A stretch of DNA of 64,000 nt from Floccularia luteovirens (GCA_009739215.1 VSJF01000001.1:2852001-2916000), one strand, 5' to 3'; numbered from the stretch's first letter, positions 48,549 to 61,433 are shown. Notes: generated by a model not told the origin, from the sequence alone. Translations and numbers: made by a program.

Positions 48549-51316
48549 TTACTGTATGATCTTAATTACGAATCGAATAATTACTTACTTTTTTCTACAA
48601 CATATATCAAAGAGATATCATTGATTCGCGGTTGGCTGAACCAGGTTTGGAGTCTACAGCAAAAAAGCGAACGACATGAAACTAGAACTCAATACTAGCG
48701 AGAGAAAATTCAACTTATGCAGGCTGAAACGGGTGAGTAAATTGGAATGCTCAAGCAGGGCCATGAAGCGAAGAGACCAGGAACCGGAGCACCAGCAAAA
48801 TCAGAGATTATGATGGCGAGAGGGACTGGAGCTATGACCATGCTCCGTTATATGCGTCCTACCCAGGATAAAGCGAATCATCATCGAAACATTAAAAACG
48901 ATGTTTGCATGCATTATCTCATCCCCCAACCATTCTGTTAGTGTCGCAACCATTTGATATAAATGGTAGTATTACTTTTGTAATCAGATATGTATTCTCT
49001 ACAAACACAGTTGGACGCTAGAAATGTGTATCACTTTCTTATCACTTCTTTCCCAGAGGTGACCATGCGCGATTTGGAGGCTGCAAGAAGTTGAATGTTG
49101 CATTTTGAGCTACGCGTTCTTGCTGATTATTTGCTTTCAAAGCTGTCAATGAACTTTGTGTGTGTCACCGTCGTTTGCGTCTATTCTCTCTTGCTTCTGA
49201 CCGGACTACTCTGGTCTAGTCTCTCTCGTGTTTGCAAACAATCCTGCAGTGCCGTGCAGCAGTTTGCATTGAGAACATGTAATATCAATATATCAATCCT
49301 CACCGGTGGCACCTCTTGTACCTTCTTTATGCTCCAAATCCAAAATCTTCTGCTGCTATAAAACGGGTTAGGCATTGACTCCTAGATTATGTTTTGAAAA
49401 AATTTCGACGAAGAAACGTTTATTCTGGATGAAACATCCACTCAGCTATGGTGCCCGTTCACCATGCGACCGAAGCACGCCAAACAAGCCTACTTCAAGC
49501 ATGTAATGCGCTACATCGGTGATCACCTGAGTAGTTCCATTTTCTAACAAAGGTTTAACCCTGGAATCCCCAGTTCTGAGCCTCACATATAAATCTTCTG
49601 TGTAGTGGCTGAGTAGTGAAGTCAATGATTCATCGTGTCTTTACTTATTCGAAACTGGATTCTTAATTTTGCATGTACTGTATGTACTAACCATAGCGTG
49701 GGAATATAATTTACTACTTAGTTGGTGTCACCTCCCTCCCCTTCCAAGCTACACACCAGAACTATGTATGCTTCCTGGTAGTGATTCGACAACTTTCCTG
49801 ACTTGTCTGTCCTACTGTTCTTGGGGAAATTTGGAACGTTTCACATTCTTGGCCCGAAGTTGGTAGTCCTGGTCAAGTAAATGGCCAGCCTATTTGTGAA
49901 CTGTCGCCCCGCAAGGGCAGTGACAGAATTGGCTTATTTTTAAGCAGCAACACACGTGGATTACAGTAAAGAACGATCAGGAAGAGCCAAGAAGCTTACT
50001 TCGATGAAATATAAACGTATTCCTCAATTTCAATTACACAAAAGTTATTTCAGTATCCCACAACGGATCAAGGAGATGTACTTATTTGCCCTGCATGTCA
50101 TATCTACATTTGTGAACTCTTTCGGAACCATTTTTGACTCGAAGTAAAACCTACAGTTGAATGGCAATTAAGACCATGGTTACAAACGTTTTCTTGACGG
50201 AGACCATATTCTCGCCAAGATTTGTTGTAGTGGAGTATCACTGACAAATTCAGCACAGGCTGATTTGGATTCTGTAGGTGGGATAGAGTGCCTAGCAAAA
50301 ATACATCGACCGTTTACCATAATCCGTAGGCTCCGTTGATCTAAGATGTGTTTTGTCTCCCAATGGCCCAGAAGGAACGGAGTACCGCGGGGCATTCCAT
50401 ATATGAGGTAAAAAAACCCGACTACTTCTCCGGACAGTTCTGGTTAGAACTGACCGAAGTCTTTATTTCGCAGGGGAACTAAGATCAATAGATTTACTAC
50501 TCGTTCATGTCAACCCGTCATTTACCAGGTTTCGAGGACTGACTTTGTGTGGAAGGCGACTGGCAATAATCCGATAAAGGCAAGTGGCATAGATTTATTC
50601 TGATGTCTCTTCCATTTGATCACTTACCAGTTCCTCCATATTTATCCGTACGATTCTCTTATTCCCCCGACTCCGTGTTTCAATCCTCATGGTTAGAAAA
50701 TCTCTATATATAAATCCGACCACACGCTTCATTAGAGACGATTATAACCCATAAGGGAACATCCCTATGCTTTGCGCGAGTTACTGTATGTTGTGGTAAG
50801 AATCATGTGGTGTTGTATATTTTCCGCTGGCAAGCATTGCGTGCCGTCGCAGCCGCGCATCAGTTATTTATGACTATCGTGAGTGTTTACAGTCGAAAGA
50901 CAGTATAACCTTATACATCAACATGAAGTATCTATAGGTAATATACACCTTATCTCCATCAGCTTCCATATATGACTTCCCCACCCCCACATTGGCTAAA
51001 AATGATACCCGCACGCCGAACAGCTTTCGGCTTCGTTCGCGTACTGACCACACACCAACCTTCCATAAGGAAGAAGAGCTTCTTGTGCCGACCTTGCACC
51101 TCCATCGTGATGTTCTTATTACCCAAGTTGTGGGTATTTTTCCGCGGTCCGCGTTTCGGGCCGTTAGAATACTGTCACCTGAGCCCCCGTTTCTACACCC
51201 CGGTAAATATGTTAAATATCACAAAAATATCTCGGGCGTGAGGTACTGAGGGCTTCGACTTCTCTCTCGAGGTATACACATACACATATCAAGTTTCGTG
51301 CATTCTCTATCTCACC
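48549..51316. other. Gene-poor stretch between DM9-VWA and sugar transporter genes
   Basis: About 2.8 kb with no recognised gene; the short open frames (for example 49095-49361, 50972-51241) carry no family motif. No terminal repeats, transposase signatures, tRNA or rRNA were seen. The right end is the promoter of the sugar transporter. Confidence 0.5.
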
Positions 51317-53968
51317 ATGGCGCGTGCTGTGCCTACGAACAGATATGCAATTCAGCTCGCTATTTTCATTGCATTCGGTGCGTCACAAAAGTTCATAACC
51401 CAGTAGCATAACCAAAGCCTAACCGATTTTTCTTTTCCGTGATTGCAGGAGGTACGGACAGAGACAGTTGTTGTGTAAACTCATTCTGTAAGTACCGCAT
51501 ACAATCATGGCACACGACAGCCTTGAACTAATTTCATCCCCTCGTAGGACCAAGTCGTGTAGGATTTTTGTTTGGATACGATATAGGAGTCATCTCAGTA
51601 AGCTGCTAGTCTGAATAATATCTACACACCGACGGCTCATACCTAATTCTTAGGGATGTCTCATCATGCCAGACTTTATTCGTCGTTTTGGTGAAATCGG
51701 TCCCGATGGTGTCCCGTTCCTGTCTAGTTCCCGCCAGTCTATTATTACTTCATTGTTATCAGCGGGGTATGTGACCATACAGCTTTCCAAATCTCACTTT
51801 TATTCATATTATACTTCCAGGACTTTCGTGTATGTCCGTTTCATATATTAACATTTCTAGGTCTTATTTCTCGACACAGAGGTGCCCTTGGACAAGCATT
51901 TACATCCGATCGTTTCGGACGACGAGGATCTATCCTCATCTGGTCCGGCATTTTCACAGTTGGGGTCGCTATCCAGACTGGGACAGAATTCTCTATAGTC
52001 CAGATTACCATTGGACGGTTCATTGCAGGCTTGGGGGTCGGTGCTTTATCTGGTACGTTGTTCCACGTCACGATGATCAAAATTCACGTTTACTGATATA
52101 CTTCATAGCTATTGTACCGTAAGTTGCGTTACCACACAAAACACACTGCTTCTTAACAGAATCCTCTAGTTTGTACAATGGAGAAACTGCACCGAAAGCG
52201 CTTCGTGGCACACTTTTGGTGTTGTACCAACTTCAGATCATTATGGGGTTTGTACAACAGCTTTGATATCATATCTGCTATAACTGACCTCAATAAATAA
52301 ACAGCATTTTCCTTTCGTACATCTTGGATCTTGCAACACACACAATCAAAAACTCCGCTTCTTGGAGAGTGCCTGTAGGATTACAACTCGTATGGGGATT
52401 GATCATGCTATCCGGGATATTCTTCTTGCCTGAATCCCCGTATGCACCATAAATTCTAGATCATTAGCCATATATTGATAATAATCTGTGCAGACGACAC
52501 TTACTGGGTACCAACAGAAGAGACCAAGCCCGTCACGTTATAGCCGCACTCAATGGTGTTCCGGAGGATGATGTTATGGTTGATGAGGTTGTTGAGGAAC
52601 TCGATTTTGCTATCAGAGCCGAGAATGAGGGTGGTAAAGCTACATGGATGGAATGTTTCTCGACGCGTAACAACTTATGGAAGAGAACTGTAAATGGAAT
52701 GATGTTGCAATTTATCCAGCAACTAAACGGACAAAACTTCTACTGTGAGTTCCCTTGCACATAGTCCTTTTGTTAAATTTTGGTATTGACGCTAAACCTA
52801 GACTACTACGGAGACACATTCTTCCAAAGTGCAGGAACAGAGTAAGTCAATTGTGATTCAGACCAGTTAAGATATTAATATAGAGGGATTATATAGGCTA
52901 TCGCCATATGTGATTCAAACTATTCTTGGCGCTGTCTCTGTCGTCGGAACGATACCTGCTTTGGTAAGGATTTTTGGTTGCAGAATTTTGTATGCTACTT
53001 ATAACCATGCAACAGTATCTCATAGAAGCTTGGGGTCGGAGAAAAGTAAGAGCTTCGACCATATTTCCGTTCCGACTTCACTGAACCTTGTATAGTCACT
53101 GCTAACTGGTGCCCTCCTAGAAGCCGCTTGTTCATTGATCGTAAGAATGACTCTTCATGTGTTAGAGACAGTCCTCATTCCAGTTATTAGGCTGGTCTCG
53201 TAGGACATTTCACTCTCGCGCCAACTGGAACGCCGAAAGATCAGCTTTCACCGCGAAACAAGTCGGGAGGTTAGTCGATGCTAATAACTAAAATCATCCC
53301 AAACTAATGTTACTTTCGAAGGTGATACATTGATCGCGTTCGCGGTGTTACACGTGTTCTCATTTTCTATATTCTGGGGACCAACACCGTAAGGGAGATT
53401 TCCATTATCTATTCTGCACATACTAACCAATCGTATTTGATTTTTGAAATTCAGATGGGTATACCTGGGTTAGTTCCTTTCATTATCTTCCCCCATCGTT
53501 GCTCATCATGCCCAATTTCAAGGCGAGTCATTCCCTCTACGCGTGCGTCCAAAGAGTATTGCACTCGGTAGTGCCACCAACTGGTATGCTTACTCTATGC
53601 TTACCTTTGTGAAGTGGAACCAAATTAGATATAGGATCTGGAACTTCCTCTTGTCCTTCTTCTCTCCTCGTATTGCCGCCAAGTACGTATTAGGCCGTAT
53701 TGCCAATTGTCATCGTTAACAAAGTTAATTTACTAGAATCGGCCCTCTTATCCTTCTCATCTTCTTTGGCATGTTGATGTTTGGATACGTCTACGTGTAT
53801 CTCTTCATTCCGGAGACTAAAGGTCTGAGCTTGGAGGAGGTCGATGAAATGTACCGTTCTGGTATCAAACCATGGAACTCGGCGAACTTCAAGCCACACC
53901 TCACCGAGGAAGCACATAAACATGGAATGCATGACGAGGATGAGAAAATAAATCCGGTCTCTGCATAA
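51317..53968 (+). CDS. Hexose transporter, MFS sugar porter family
   Basis: Twelve-span plasma-membrane sugar/H+ symporter. Family signatures in order: FLFGYDIGVIS, TSDRFGRRGSILIWSGIFTV, GRFIAGLGVGALSAIVPLYN, GETAPKALRGTLLVLYQLQI, FLPESPRHLL (the PESPR motif), MLQFIQQLNGQNFYYYYGDT (sugar-binding QQLNG), IEAWGRRKSLLTG, PWVYLGESFPLRVRPKSIAL and FIPETKGLSLEEVDEMY (PETKG). The cytosolic tail ends DEDEKINPVSA. The gene is broken by about fifteen introns. Between the first exon (FIAFG) and the FLFGYD exon, either one 170-nt intron or two introns around a 3-nt exon GAG (about 51451-51453) can be drawn; the latter restores the usual GGFLFGYD. Confidence 0.93.
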
Positions 53969-55099
53969 ATCATCATGACATGGTCATATTACGGTATACC
54001 TCCATGAAATTGACGAAATATCAGACTGTTCATAGTTTTAGTTATAACGTCTTTTGACGATTTTTTTTTACGTGCTTGAGCAGAATTTTCATAATTTAAC
54101 CTTCAATGTTTGACGTTGGGTTTTTGGGGGATCATTTTCATGCAAAGACACATGCTGGTAACCTTGAAGTTTGTACATATGAGTATGATCTTAGATCCTG
54201 AGTTTTCCATTTCCCAATGCTGAGGCGATATCTGCGTCTGATTCACTGCTCCACTCATGCCGTCTGGCGCGGTGGAGATTGTAATTACAACACGTGGTGA
54301 TACCGATTACAACCCATCAACAGAATCATAGTGGACAATGACATTGTGGAAATTTTGATGGTGGCAACTTTGCCGCTTAACGTTTACTTTCTAAAATTGG
54401 GCGGTTGATGTTAAACATACCCCTTCCCGATCTGATTTGATACGTTTTAAGAAGTTCTGGCTGCAATCGCAGCATTGCCAGATGTTACTGATGAAGTAGA
54501 AGAATTCCTCCCAATCCCCCTTTACTAATTGAGGAGGTGATGTGGTGTTAATTCTGTTTTGATCAACTGACGGTCCACTAACAATTTTGATACTCCAACA
54601 TGGCGGGCCGTGTAATTTGTATTCTGTCATTGAGATTGATGGGGGAGAGTCGGTGGTTTGAGCCTTTCTAGTTCCGAACTTCCAATTAGAAATCTACAGC
54701 TGAATCGTAGGGTCAAGCACAACATTGTACATGTGGGATATCATTCTATATCAAACTTTAGTGAATCAATCTTTCACGCATATGCAATATATAGATGAAC
54801 ATGTAAAAAACGGGAGAAGTTCCATGAGGACGGATTTGACACGTTTCAATGAAGTTGAATACCAGTTTGTTAAACTGCATAAGAGTTAGAAGGAAAATCT
54901 GAAACGATACCATATTTTGATTGATTGGGTCCCCAGCAAGCGATCGTAAGTAACATCTAGACGTTCCCTAGGACGTAAAGTTTCAAAGCATCCTCATTAT
55001 TGAGAGTTGGAAAAGTCACGCTGCTGTGACTGGCGCGCTGTGTCACGACGCGTGTTGCATGATGTTATCTATCCTTCCAGTCCAGACTGTCCGCAATTA
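53969..55099. other. Intergenic: sugar transporter 3' flank and Ask1 promoter
   Basis: No gene seen. A 79-codon minus-strand frame at 54391-54630 has no support. Confidence 0.5.
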
Positions 55100-57187
55100 A
55101 TGCCGCTCGATACCAGAACTCCAGTTCCTCCAAATGCTCCAAGATGGAAACCGAATTCAAACCCAGCCTCAATACATGTACCAGGACTGGATACCAGCGC
55201 ATCTGTACACGACCAAATTGAGCAAATTGAGCAGTTGATCACGATTAAGCTGCAGGTCTGTAGTTATTTTGGATGAATAACTCTTCTTAACATTTTGCTA
55301 TAGAATATCGATGAGAACTTCTCAAAGATTCATAATGTATTGGCGGATAAAGTACTGCCTGCGGTGAAACGGTATGCTGTGGGAACTGAACCAGTTAGAG
55401 AAGCTGCCAAGGTACCTGCGATAATTCAAGATTGAGATAAAATTGATTTGCTCATTTCTTGTCCATTAGTTTTGGACTTCATTCTATGAACAGGCTGCTC
55501 AGATTCGTATACCGACATATGACGATTACTCGACCGTTAACGAACTACCTTCCGAACGTGATGATACTAATATGACGGCTGCACAGGACAATGTACAAAA
55601 TCCACAAAATGACGGATCGCTTTCACATGCGTACGAACCGAGCTTAGTCAACACTGAGAGTTCTTTCTTGCCTGGTCAGGGCGCATATTCTTCCACGCCT
55701 GCAACAGCTCGTACTCTCCATAGTCAGAATGTCACCCAGGGCTCAGACGACTCAATATGGACAGCTACTATGGAGTCTCCACTTGTTCGACTCAGTAGGG
55801 AAATACAGAGTCTTTCCACTGATGACGACCATGGTGATGATCCGCCTACCACTAAGAAAAGTACCGCTTCTCGTCACCCCGAACCAATACCTCACAGACA
55901 AGATGAAGGGGGACAGCCGTCCACTTCAAGCAAAGGCAAAAGCAAAGAGAAACCTCTTCTGCAGAATGTTCTCAAGCACAACCTATACTCCGCTAGTGAC
56001 GGCTCATTTTCTACCATAGCATCGAAAAGCATATCACCAGTCAAATTTAAGGCCAAACAGAAAACTCCTATCCCCAAAAAGTTTAACCCCTACCTATCTC
56101 CTGATACTAATCCTTCGGATTGGAGTGGTGTGATTGATCTGCGCGATTCCTCCATCACGACACCAAGGAGGCACCGCAGCGCTTCGCACCATAGGTCGAC
56201 GACACCAGGTGCTGATGATGCCGACGAGGATGATTCATTTGATGGACTGCCACCCGGGATGTCACCCCCAGTCCTTATGTCGCCTGCTCGACCTCCAAGG
56301 TCTTCTGCTGAGCTCGGCCTTGCAACAATCGGGAAAAACTCCATCAAAGGAAGCAGTAGCACGTATCACTCGCGACATGGTCAAAGACCTTCAGAGGAGT
56401 GTACAAGCTCGCCGGGAGTATGGATATCCGCTCAGTACAGTTGAATCAACTATGAGCACAAGTATGTCAACTCCACCATCCCTATCCAGATACCGCATGC
56501 ACGGAACAGACACTAGCAGTAGCATGGCAACGGATCAGAGCTTTGATACCATAGGTTCGCAAGGTTGGATTGAAGTTACCGTCAAGTACAGGGTTAGCTT
56601 CAACCCCTGGATTACGTCTCAGACCGAGGTCAGATAGGGCTGTCACCACACCAGAGCACGCAGCACAATTTGACCAGGAACAAGACTATTCCGACACCGA
56701 TATTGCACCTCTGGGTTACACTGAATCTCAACCGGATTCGTTTTCTGATTCCGATTCTCTCGACGAGATCAACAACACTGCACATCCATCAGCCGCATTC
56801 CTCATGGCATCACAGGGTGCAGTTGGAGCTGACGATTCTTTCGGCTCCTCAAATCATTCTAGTGATTCCCTAGCAGACGAAGATGCAAACCTAGGAATAC
56901 AACCTGTCCATCCTTTCGCAATGGTAATTGAAGATGATGGTTTTGACGACGACTCATTTGACGTCTATGATGATGATGGGAGGGAAGCCCAAGAGGAGAC
57001 TGTATTTGGTGTACCTCCTGCTGAACGTATCAGGGCTCAAGCGGCTGCTCGACAGCAGGAAAATGAGTTGAGGCTGTTGGGTACAGACTTGTTGCAGGAT
57101 ACAATCGGATTCCAGACTCAGCTTGGTGTGAGCGGTCAGGTAGAAGAAAGTCCTACCCCTGCATCATGGGCCAATTTGCGAGAGTAG
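55100..57187 (+). CDS. ASK1: DASH/Dam1 complex subunit Ask1, frame shift near 56334
   Basis: Outer-kinetochore protein coupling chromosomes to spindle microtubules. The conserved N-terminal domain is clear: PNSNPASIHVPGLDTSASVH, DQIEQIEQLITIKLQ, NIDENFSKIHNVLADKVLPA, VKRYAVGTEPVREAAKFWTS, with two introns. The rest is disordered and rich in S/T-P sites (SPARPP, TPSK), likely Cdk1 targets. Frame changes at an A5 run (56334-56338): upstream reads RSSAELGLATIGK, downstream reads GKTPSKEAVARITRDMVKDL one base out of phase. An in-frame intron 56271-56349 could bridge it, but would delete the conserved-looking stretch. A second join near 56519-56591 leads to LASTPGLRLRPRS and the acidic C-terminal half, ending SPTPASWANLRE. 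Confidence 0.85.
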
Positions 57188-57301
57188 CTGGCTCTTAGAT
57201 ATATGGATAAGTCAAGTTCTGAGCTTCAGAATTCATTGGCCATAACACGGATTATAACCATTACACTCCACTGACATTCTATGTTTAAGTGACAAATTAC
57301 A

Positions 57302-58607
57302 TCAATTTGCATCTATATCCTGAACGCTCTCGTAAAATTCCTTGATAATTCTTTTCTGCGCATCTCTGCCTGTTTCCCCCTGCATCCCGAATTAGCAAAT
57401 AAGGCTCATATCTTTATTTCCTCAAAGTACGTACCGGTGTGTCTCCGATGGCTCTCAGTACAACGTGTTTTCTCCCACTGAGTACTTCCTCAGTCACAAC
57501 ACCAAACGACGAATCAGCAGCGGCGACAGCAGCATGAGAGCCCACTGAAACCCCTCCAGCCTCCTCAGCGATGACAATGCCTGCGCATACATCCCATGGC
57601 CAACATCCAATCTCCCTATTATTTCAGGAATTCGAGAACGTTAAAAAGCTAAGATTGCATATATTGGATATTTACCAATATAAATCCAAGCCTCCTTGGG
57701 CTACCATAGCATAACTCATAGCAGCACTGCCTACAGACCGAAGAGAATGTGCCATCCTCCCTGCATCCGCTGCAAGGTTTACGAAAGAGGAGGATTTGGC
57801 AGCAATCGCCGTCTTGGAACGATCAGTACCCCATTCCACACCTGGAAAAGTAAGTATAAGAATAGTGCAAAAACAAATATCTTCGTGGCATACCAATGAG
57901 TGCTTGACTTAAAGATGGCAGCGGTTTCGGTGGGAATGATAGAGGAAGTTTTTGGGCATCTGAGTCTCTTTGCTTTAGATAAGAACCTTGACCTTTAATG
58001 CCAGTATACTATGACCATTTCATCAATAAAACAAGAAAGAATATGAGGAATGAACCTTGAACGCACGAGCTGGTCTAGGAATGGATTATATATAACACCA
58101 AGTATAGGGCGACGCTTGAAAATCAATCCCAGTGAAATACACACGAAAGGAAAGCCGTGTATAAAGTTTGTTGTTCCGTCTATCTCCGAAAAAAGTCATC
58201 AATCTGGTCGTGCAGAACTGGGACATACCTATAGGATCTACACAAAAAGTGGGCTCGTCTGTGAGCGGGGGACGAGACCCAGCGGAGTAGGACTCTTCGC
58301 CAATACTGTATATAGTTGGCAAATTAGGAAAGTATTAATTAATCTCCAAATACAAAACGTTGACCCACAACTTGAAATTTGGGTATTTCTTACCAAGCTC
58401 AGTCTTCACAAGCTCTTCAACGCGTACATCGTACTCAGTCACCAGGTCAACAGGGTTCTTTTTTTCACCAATATCTTGTTTATTAGTCGATGCACTTCTT
58501 ATAGCTTGTGAACCTTGGAGAATGAGAGCACCAGCTTTGTATGCGAGGTCGATAGTGAATTGGAGGATTGATTTCAAGTCTTCTGATGTGAGATTAGTGG
58601 AAGACAT
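57302..58607 (-). CDS. Inositol monophosphatase family protein
   Basis: Mg2+-dependent phosphatase that releases myo-inositol from inositol phosphates, or a close relative (the quinate-cluster type shares the fold). Landmarks: SILQFTIDLAYKAGALILQG, KKNPVDLVTEYDVRVEELVK, IGEESY, and the metal site DPIDGTTNF formed across the junction ATAG/ACGG, then IHGFPFVCISLGLIFKRRPI. The C-terminal site is GCWPWDVCAGIVIAEEAGG. The protein ends KEFYESVQDIDAN. I take the ATG at 58607 (MSSTNLTSED); an in-frame ATG at 58646 would add 13 residues. It is divergent from the proteasome gene and convergent with ASK1, whose stop is only about 115 bp away. Confidence 0.9.
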
Positions 58608-58829
58608 TGTGGTTATGGTTGATGATCGATTAGATACATTTTCCAATTATTCCCGCTACCCTTCTCCAATATTGCAACGTGCGTAGAGAAATGTTTTATA
58701 CGAGTTATTAAGATAAGATAAGATGAACTTTTTCTCACGGCATGAACACGCGTCTTGCTAGACTCGCTATTGCTTGATACCATTATCTGTTTCCTCCACC
58801 TTCAATTTGACAATCCAAGCTATTTCATC

Positions 58830-59894
58830 ATGTTCTTGACGCGTTCAGAGTACGGCAAGTGCTTTCTTACATTTCCAATCACCCTGATTTGACTTATTTC
58901 ACCCACCAGATCGAGGTGTCAACACATTTTCACCTGAAGGACGTCTATTTCAAGGTGTGCATGTTCGTTTTCTGACCTTGTTATTAGTTTTCTAACATCT
59001 TCTAGTCGAGTATGCAATTGAAGCCATTAAAGTACGCCCGGCTCACATTATTAGTTTCACAATCCTTTTATTATGGACCAAATAGTTGGGTTCAACGACA
59101 GTCGGCATTCGTACTCCGGAAGGTGTCATCCTCGGAGTCGAAAAACGAGTGCAGTCACCGCTATTGGAATCTAGTTCCATCGAAAAAATAATGGAAATCG
59201 ACTCCCACTTGGGTTGTGCCATGTCGGGACTAACTGCTGACGCGCGTACCATGATTGACCATGCCCGAGTGACAGCGCAAAATCACTCGTTTACGTATGA
59301 TGAGAAGATTAAAGTGGACAGTGTAACACAAGCTGTCTGCGATCTGGCATTACGGTTTGGTGAGAGTGTGCATGATGAAGAGGCGATGATGAGTCGACCA
59401 TTCGGGGTTGCATTACTGATTGCAGGTATTGATGAGTTGGGACCTCAATTGTAAGTGAAAGTTTTTTTGATGGTCGTATAGGAGTAATATCATGTGTTAT
59501 TAGGTTCCATACGGATCCTTCTGGAACGTTTGTAAAATACGATGCGAAAGCAATTGGCTCAGGATCAGAAGCTGCGCAGAGTGAATTACAGGACAAATGG
59601 CATAAGGTATTGCTTCAGGATGACAGTTGCTATGAAGGCCCTTAATCTGAATAACCATACTTATAGCAAATGACGTTGAAAGAAGCTCAATTGCTAACGC
59701 TCAGAGTTTTAAAACAAGTAATGGAGGAGAAACTTGATCAACATAATGTACAATTGGCTCAGGTCAGTGTTTCCACTGCGTGAAACACATCTGTGTCAAA
59801 CAAGCTCATCTCCATTCTTATGCAGGTGACGGCGAAAAAAGGCTTTGAGATTTTAGATGAGACAAGTCTAAAAGCTGTAATTGAGGAAATGTAA
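58830..59894 (+). CDS. PUP2: 20S proteasome subunit alpha-5 (Pup2)
   Basis: Component of the alpha ring of the 20S proteasome. Seven exons (58830-58854, 58910-58954, 59006-59031, 59086-59450, 59504-59606, 59667-59762, 59826-59894) give 242 residues. The N-terminus is [20 protein letters not shown], the alpha-subunit signature. Its first intron (58855-58909) has a GC donor (TACG/GCAAGT); a GT donor two codons earlier would break the frame. Then [60 protein letters not shown] and [11 protein letters not shown]. The end is SLKAVIEEM. All positions fit alpha-5. Confidence 0.96.
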
Positions 59895-60067
59895 TTTTAA
59901 TAAGAAATAGACTTTATGAGCGGCGTCTCTTTGCTACCGATGTCACAACAAGAACTATGCAATGATAATTTTGCCGTCGGATGTTTTTACATTTTGACAC
60001 TAATCTTTGCTATAGTCCTAACAGAGTTTAATAACTACTTCAGGCTGGAGCAAATTCCGTTTCAGTT

Positions 60068-60860
60068 TTAAAGCCGACTTTCCCCAGCAGAGGTGTCCAC
60101 ACACCTCGCGATACATTCAATTTCAACCAGAACATCCTTCGGCAAACGTGCCACTTCCACAGCAGATCTCGCCGGTTTGTGGTCTCCAAAGAATTTCGCA
60201 TATATGCCGTTGACAATAGTGAAATCATTCATTGATTTCAAGAAGACCTTTTTGTTTTGTTAATTTTTTTTTGTGAGATGGTGTAGATATTTTGGGCAAG
60301 TAAGTATATTGAAACACAAACACGATCAAAAGAGAAAATCAAAAAACTTTTCTTCTTCTTTCGGGGAGATCATTGTTTAGAAAAGTAAGCGGGGCAGACT
60401 CACCGTTGTTTTCACAACTTTACCAAGTTCAGATCCGCCAGATTCAACAACAGATTTCAAATTCTTCAATGCTTGTTCAGTCTGAGCTTCAACACCTCCT
60501 TCTACGACTTGCATAGTAGCTGCATCCAAGGGGATACATCCTGAACAGAACAGGAGGTCGCCGACTTTGATTGCTTGGGAGTATGGTCCGATCGCAGCAG
60601 GTGCCTCTAAAACATGATTTACCCAAAAGTCAATTTTTCCATTATAAAAATGAAAAAAGAACCCCAAAACTGTGGGTCTACTTACGTGAAGTGGAGACTA
60701 TGGAAAGTGATGGATGCGTAGTGGCTGACATGTTCCTGGTAAGAGATACCGATGGTGATGGACGGGGAAAGAGATTTTGTCTTGTCAGAAGCTCTCGAGA
60801 GATCGCTCGTGACAATGATTTCCCTATAATGGGTCCGAAGATCCGACAAGTTGCCAGCAT
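60068..60860 (-). CDS. RidA/YjgF family deaminase (Mmf1/Hmf1-like) with possible dual targeting
   Basis: RidA enzymes hydrolyse reactive enamine/imine intermediates made by PLP enzymes, protecting branched-chain amino-acid and other pathways. Exons 60686-60860, 60404-60606 and 60068-60247 give 185 residues. The core is [80 protein letters not shown] and [20 protein letters not shown]. The catalytic-region Arg (PARSAVEV) is present. The first 43 residues ([20 protein letters not shown], then [20 protein letters not shown]) lack acidic residues apart from one Glu and are Arg-rich, like a mitochondrial presequence. An in-frame ATG at 60731 (MSATTHPSL) would give a 142-residue cytosolic form. Confidence 0.92.
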
Positions 60861-61433
60861 TTTCTGTGATACGTTTATGTATTCAGTAATTTGTTGGAAA
60901 GAAAGATGTCATCCATGTGAACACGTCACAATTTGATGGTAAGATAGAGGGGATCTCTGAAATTCGATCATTTACTGATGGATGTGTTGAGCAGGGGAGA
61001 CAGTCCAGAACACGCGTTTGTCGTAAACGTCCGCTCTTCGGAATAAGTTGGTACCTTTTACCAAGGTTACGTACCAAGTCTTGTCAATCTTTAATCAATA
61101 CATACATAGTCCAAATCACAAAATACGTCCGATGTGAAGGCACAGTAATGGGTTTGTGATGGGATGATGCCACGTCAAGTACATTGGGGTGTGTTCAAAT
61201 ATGAAATGGTTGTACTCTATTTAGGATATGCAATATACATGAGGAAACTAGCGAATAAAAGTGCGATTAAGAAAGCTAATAGTAGTAAGACAGCATTGTT
61301 GATCAAGAAAGCTATGAGGTCGAAAATAGATGCAGCGTGTATTAGACGAAGTGATATAGAGTAAAGTGAGTTATATGAGGAAGATTGAAGAAGCACACTT
61401 GCGCGGAAAACGGAAGGGAGATTTCCCATATGT
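60861..61433. other. Intergenic: RidA promoter and G-alpha 3' flank
   Basis: No gene seen. Both flanking genes are on the minus strand. Open frames at 60917-61159 and 61164-61364 are unsupported. Confidence 0.5.

Noticed and set aside
60040..60228. Minus-strand frame ending TETEFAPA as RidA C-terminus
   Set aside because: It is one base out of phase with exon 3; the RidA frame continues [20 protein letters not shown] to the stop at 60068.
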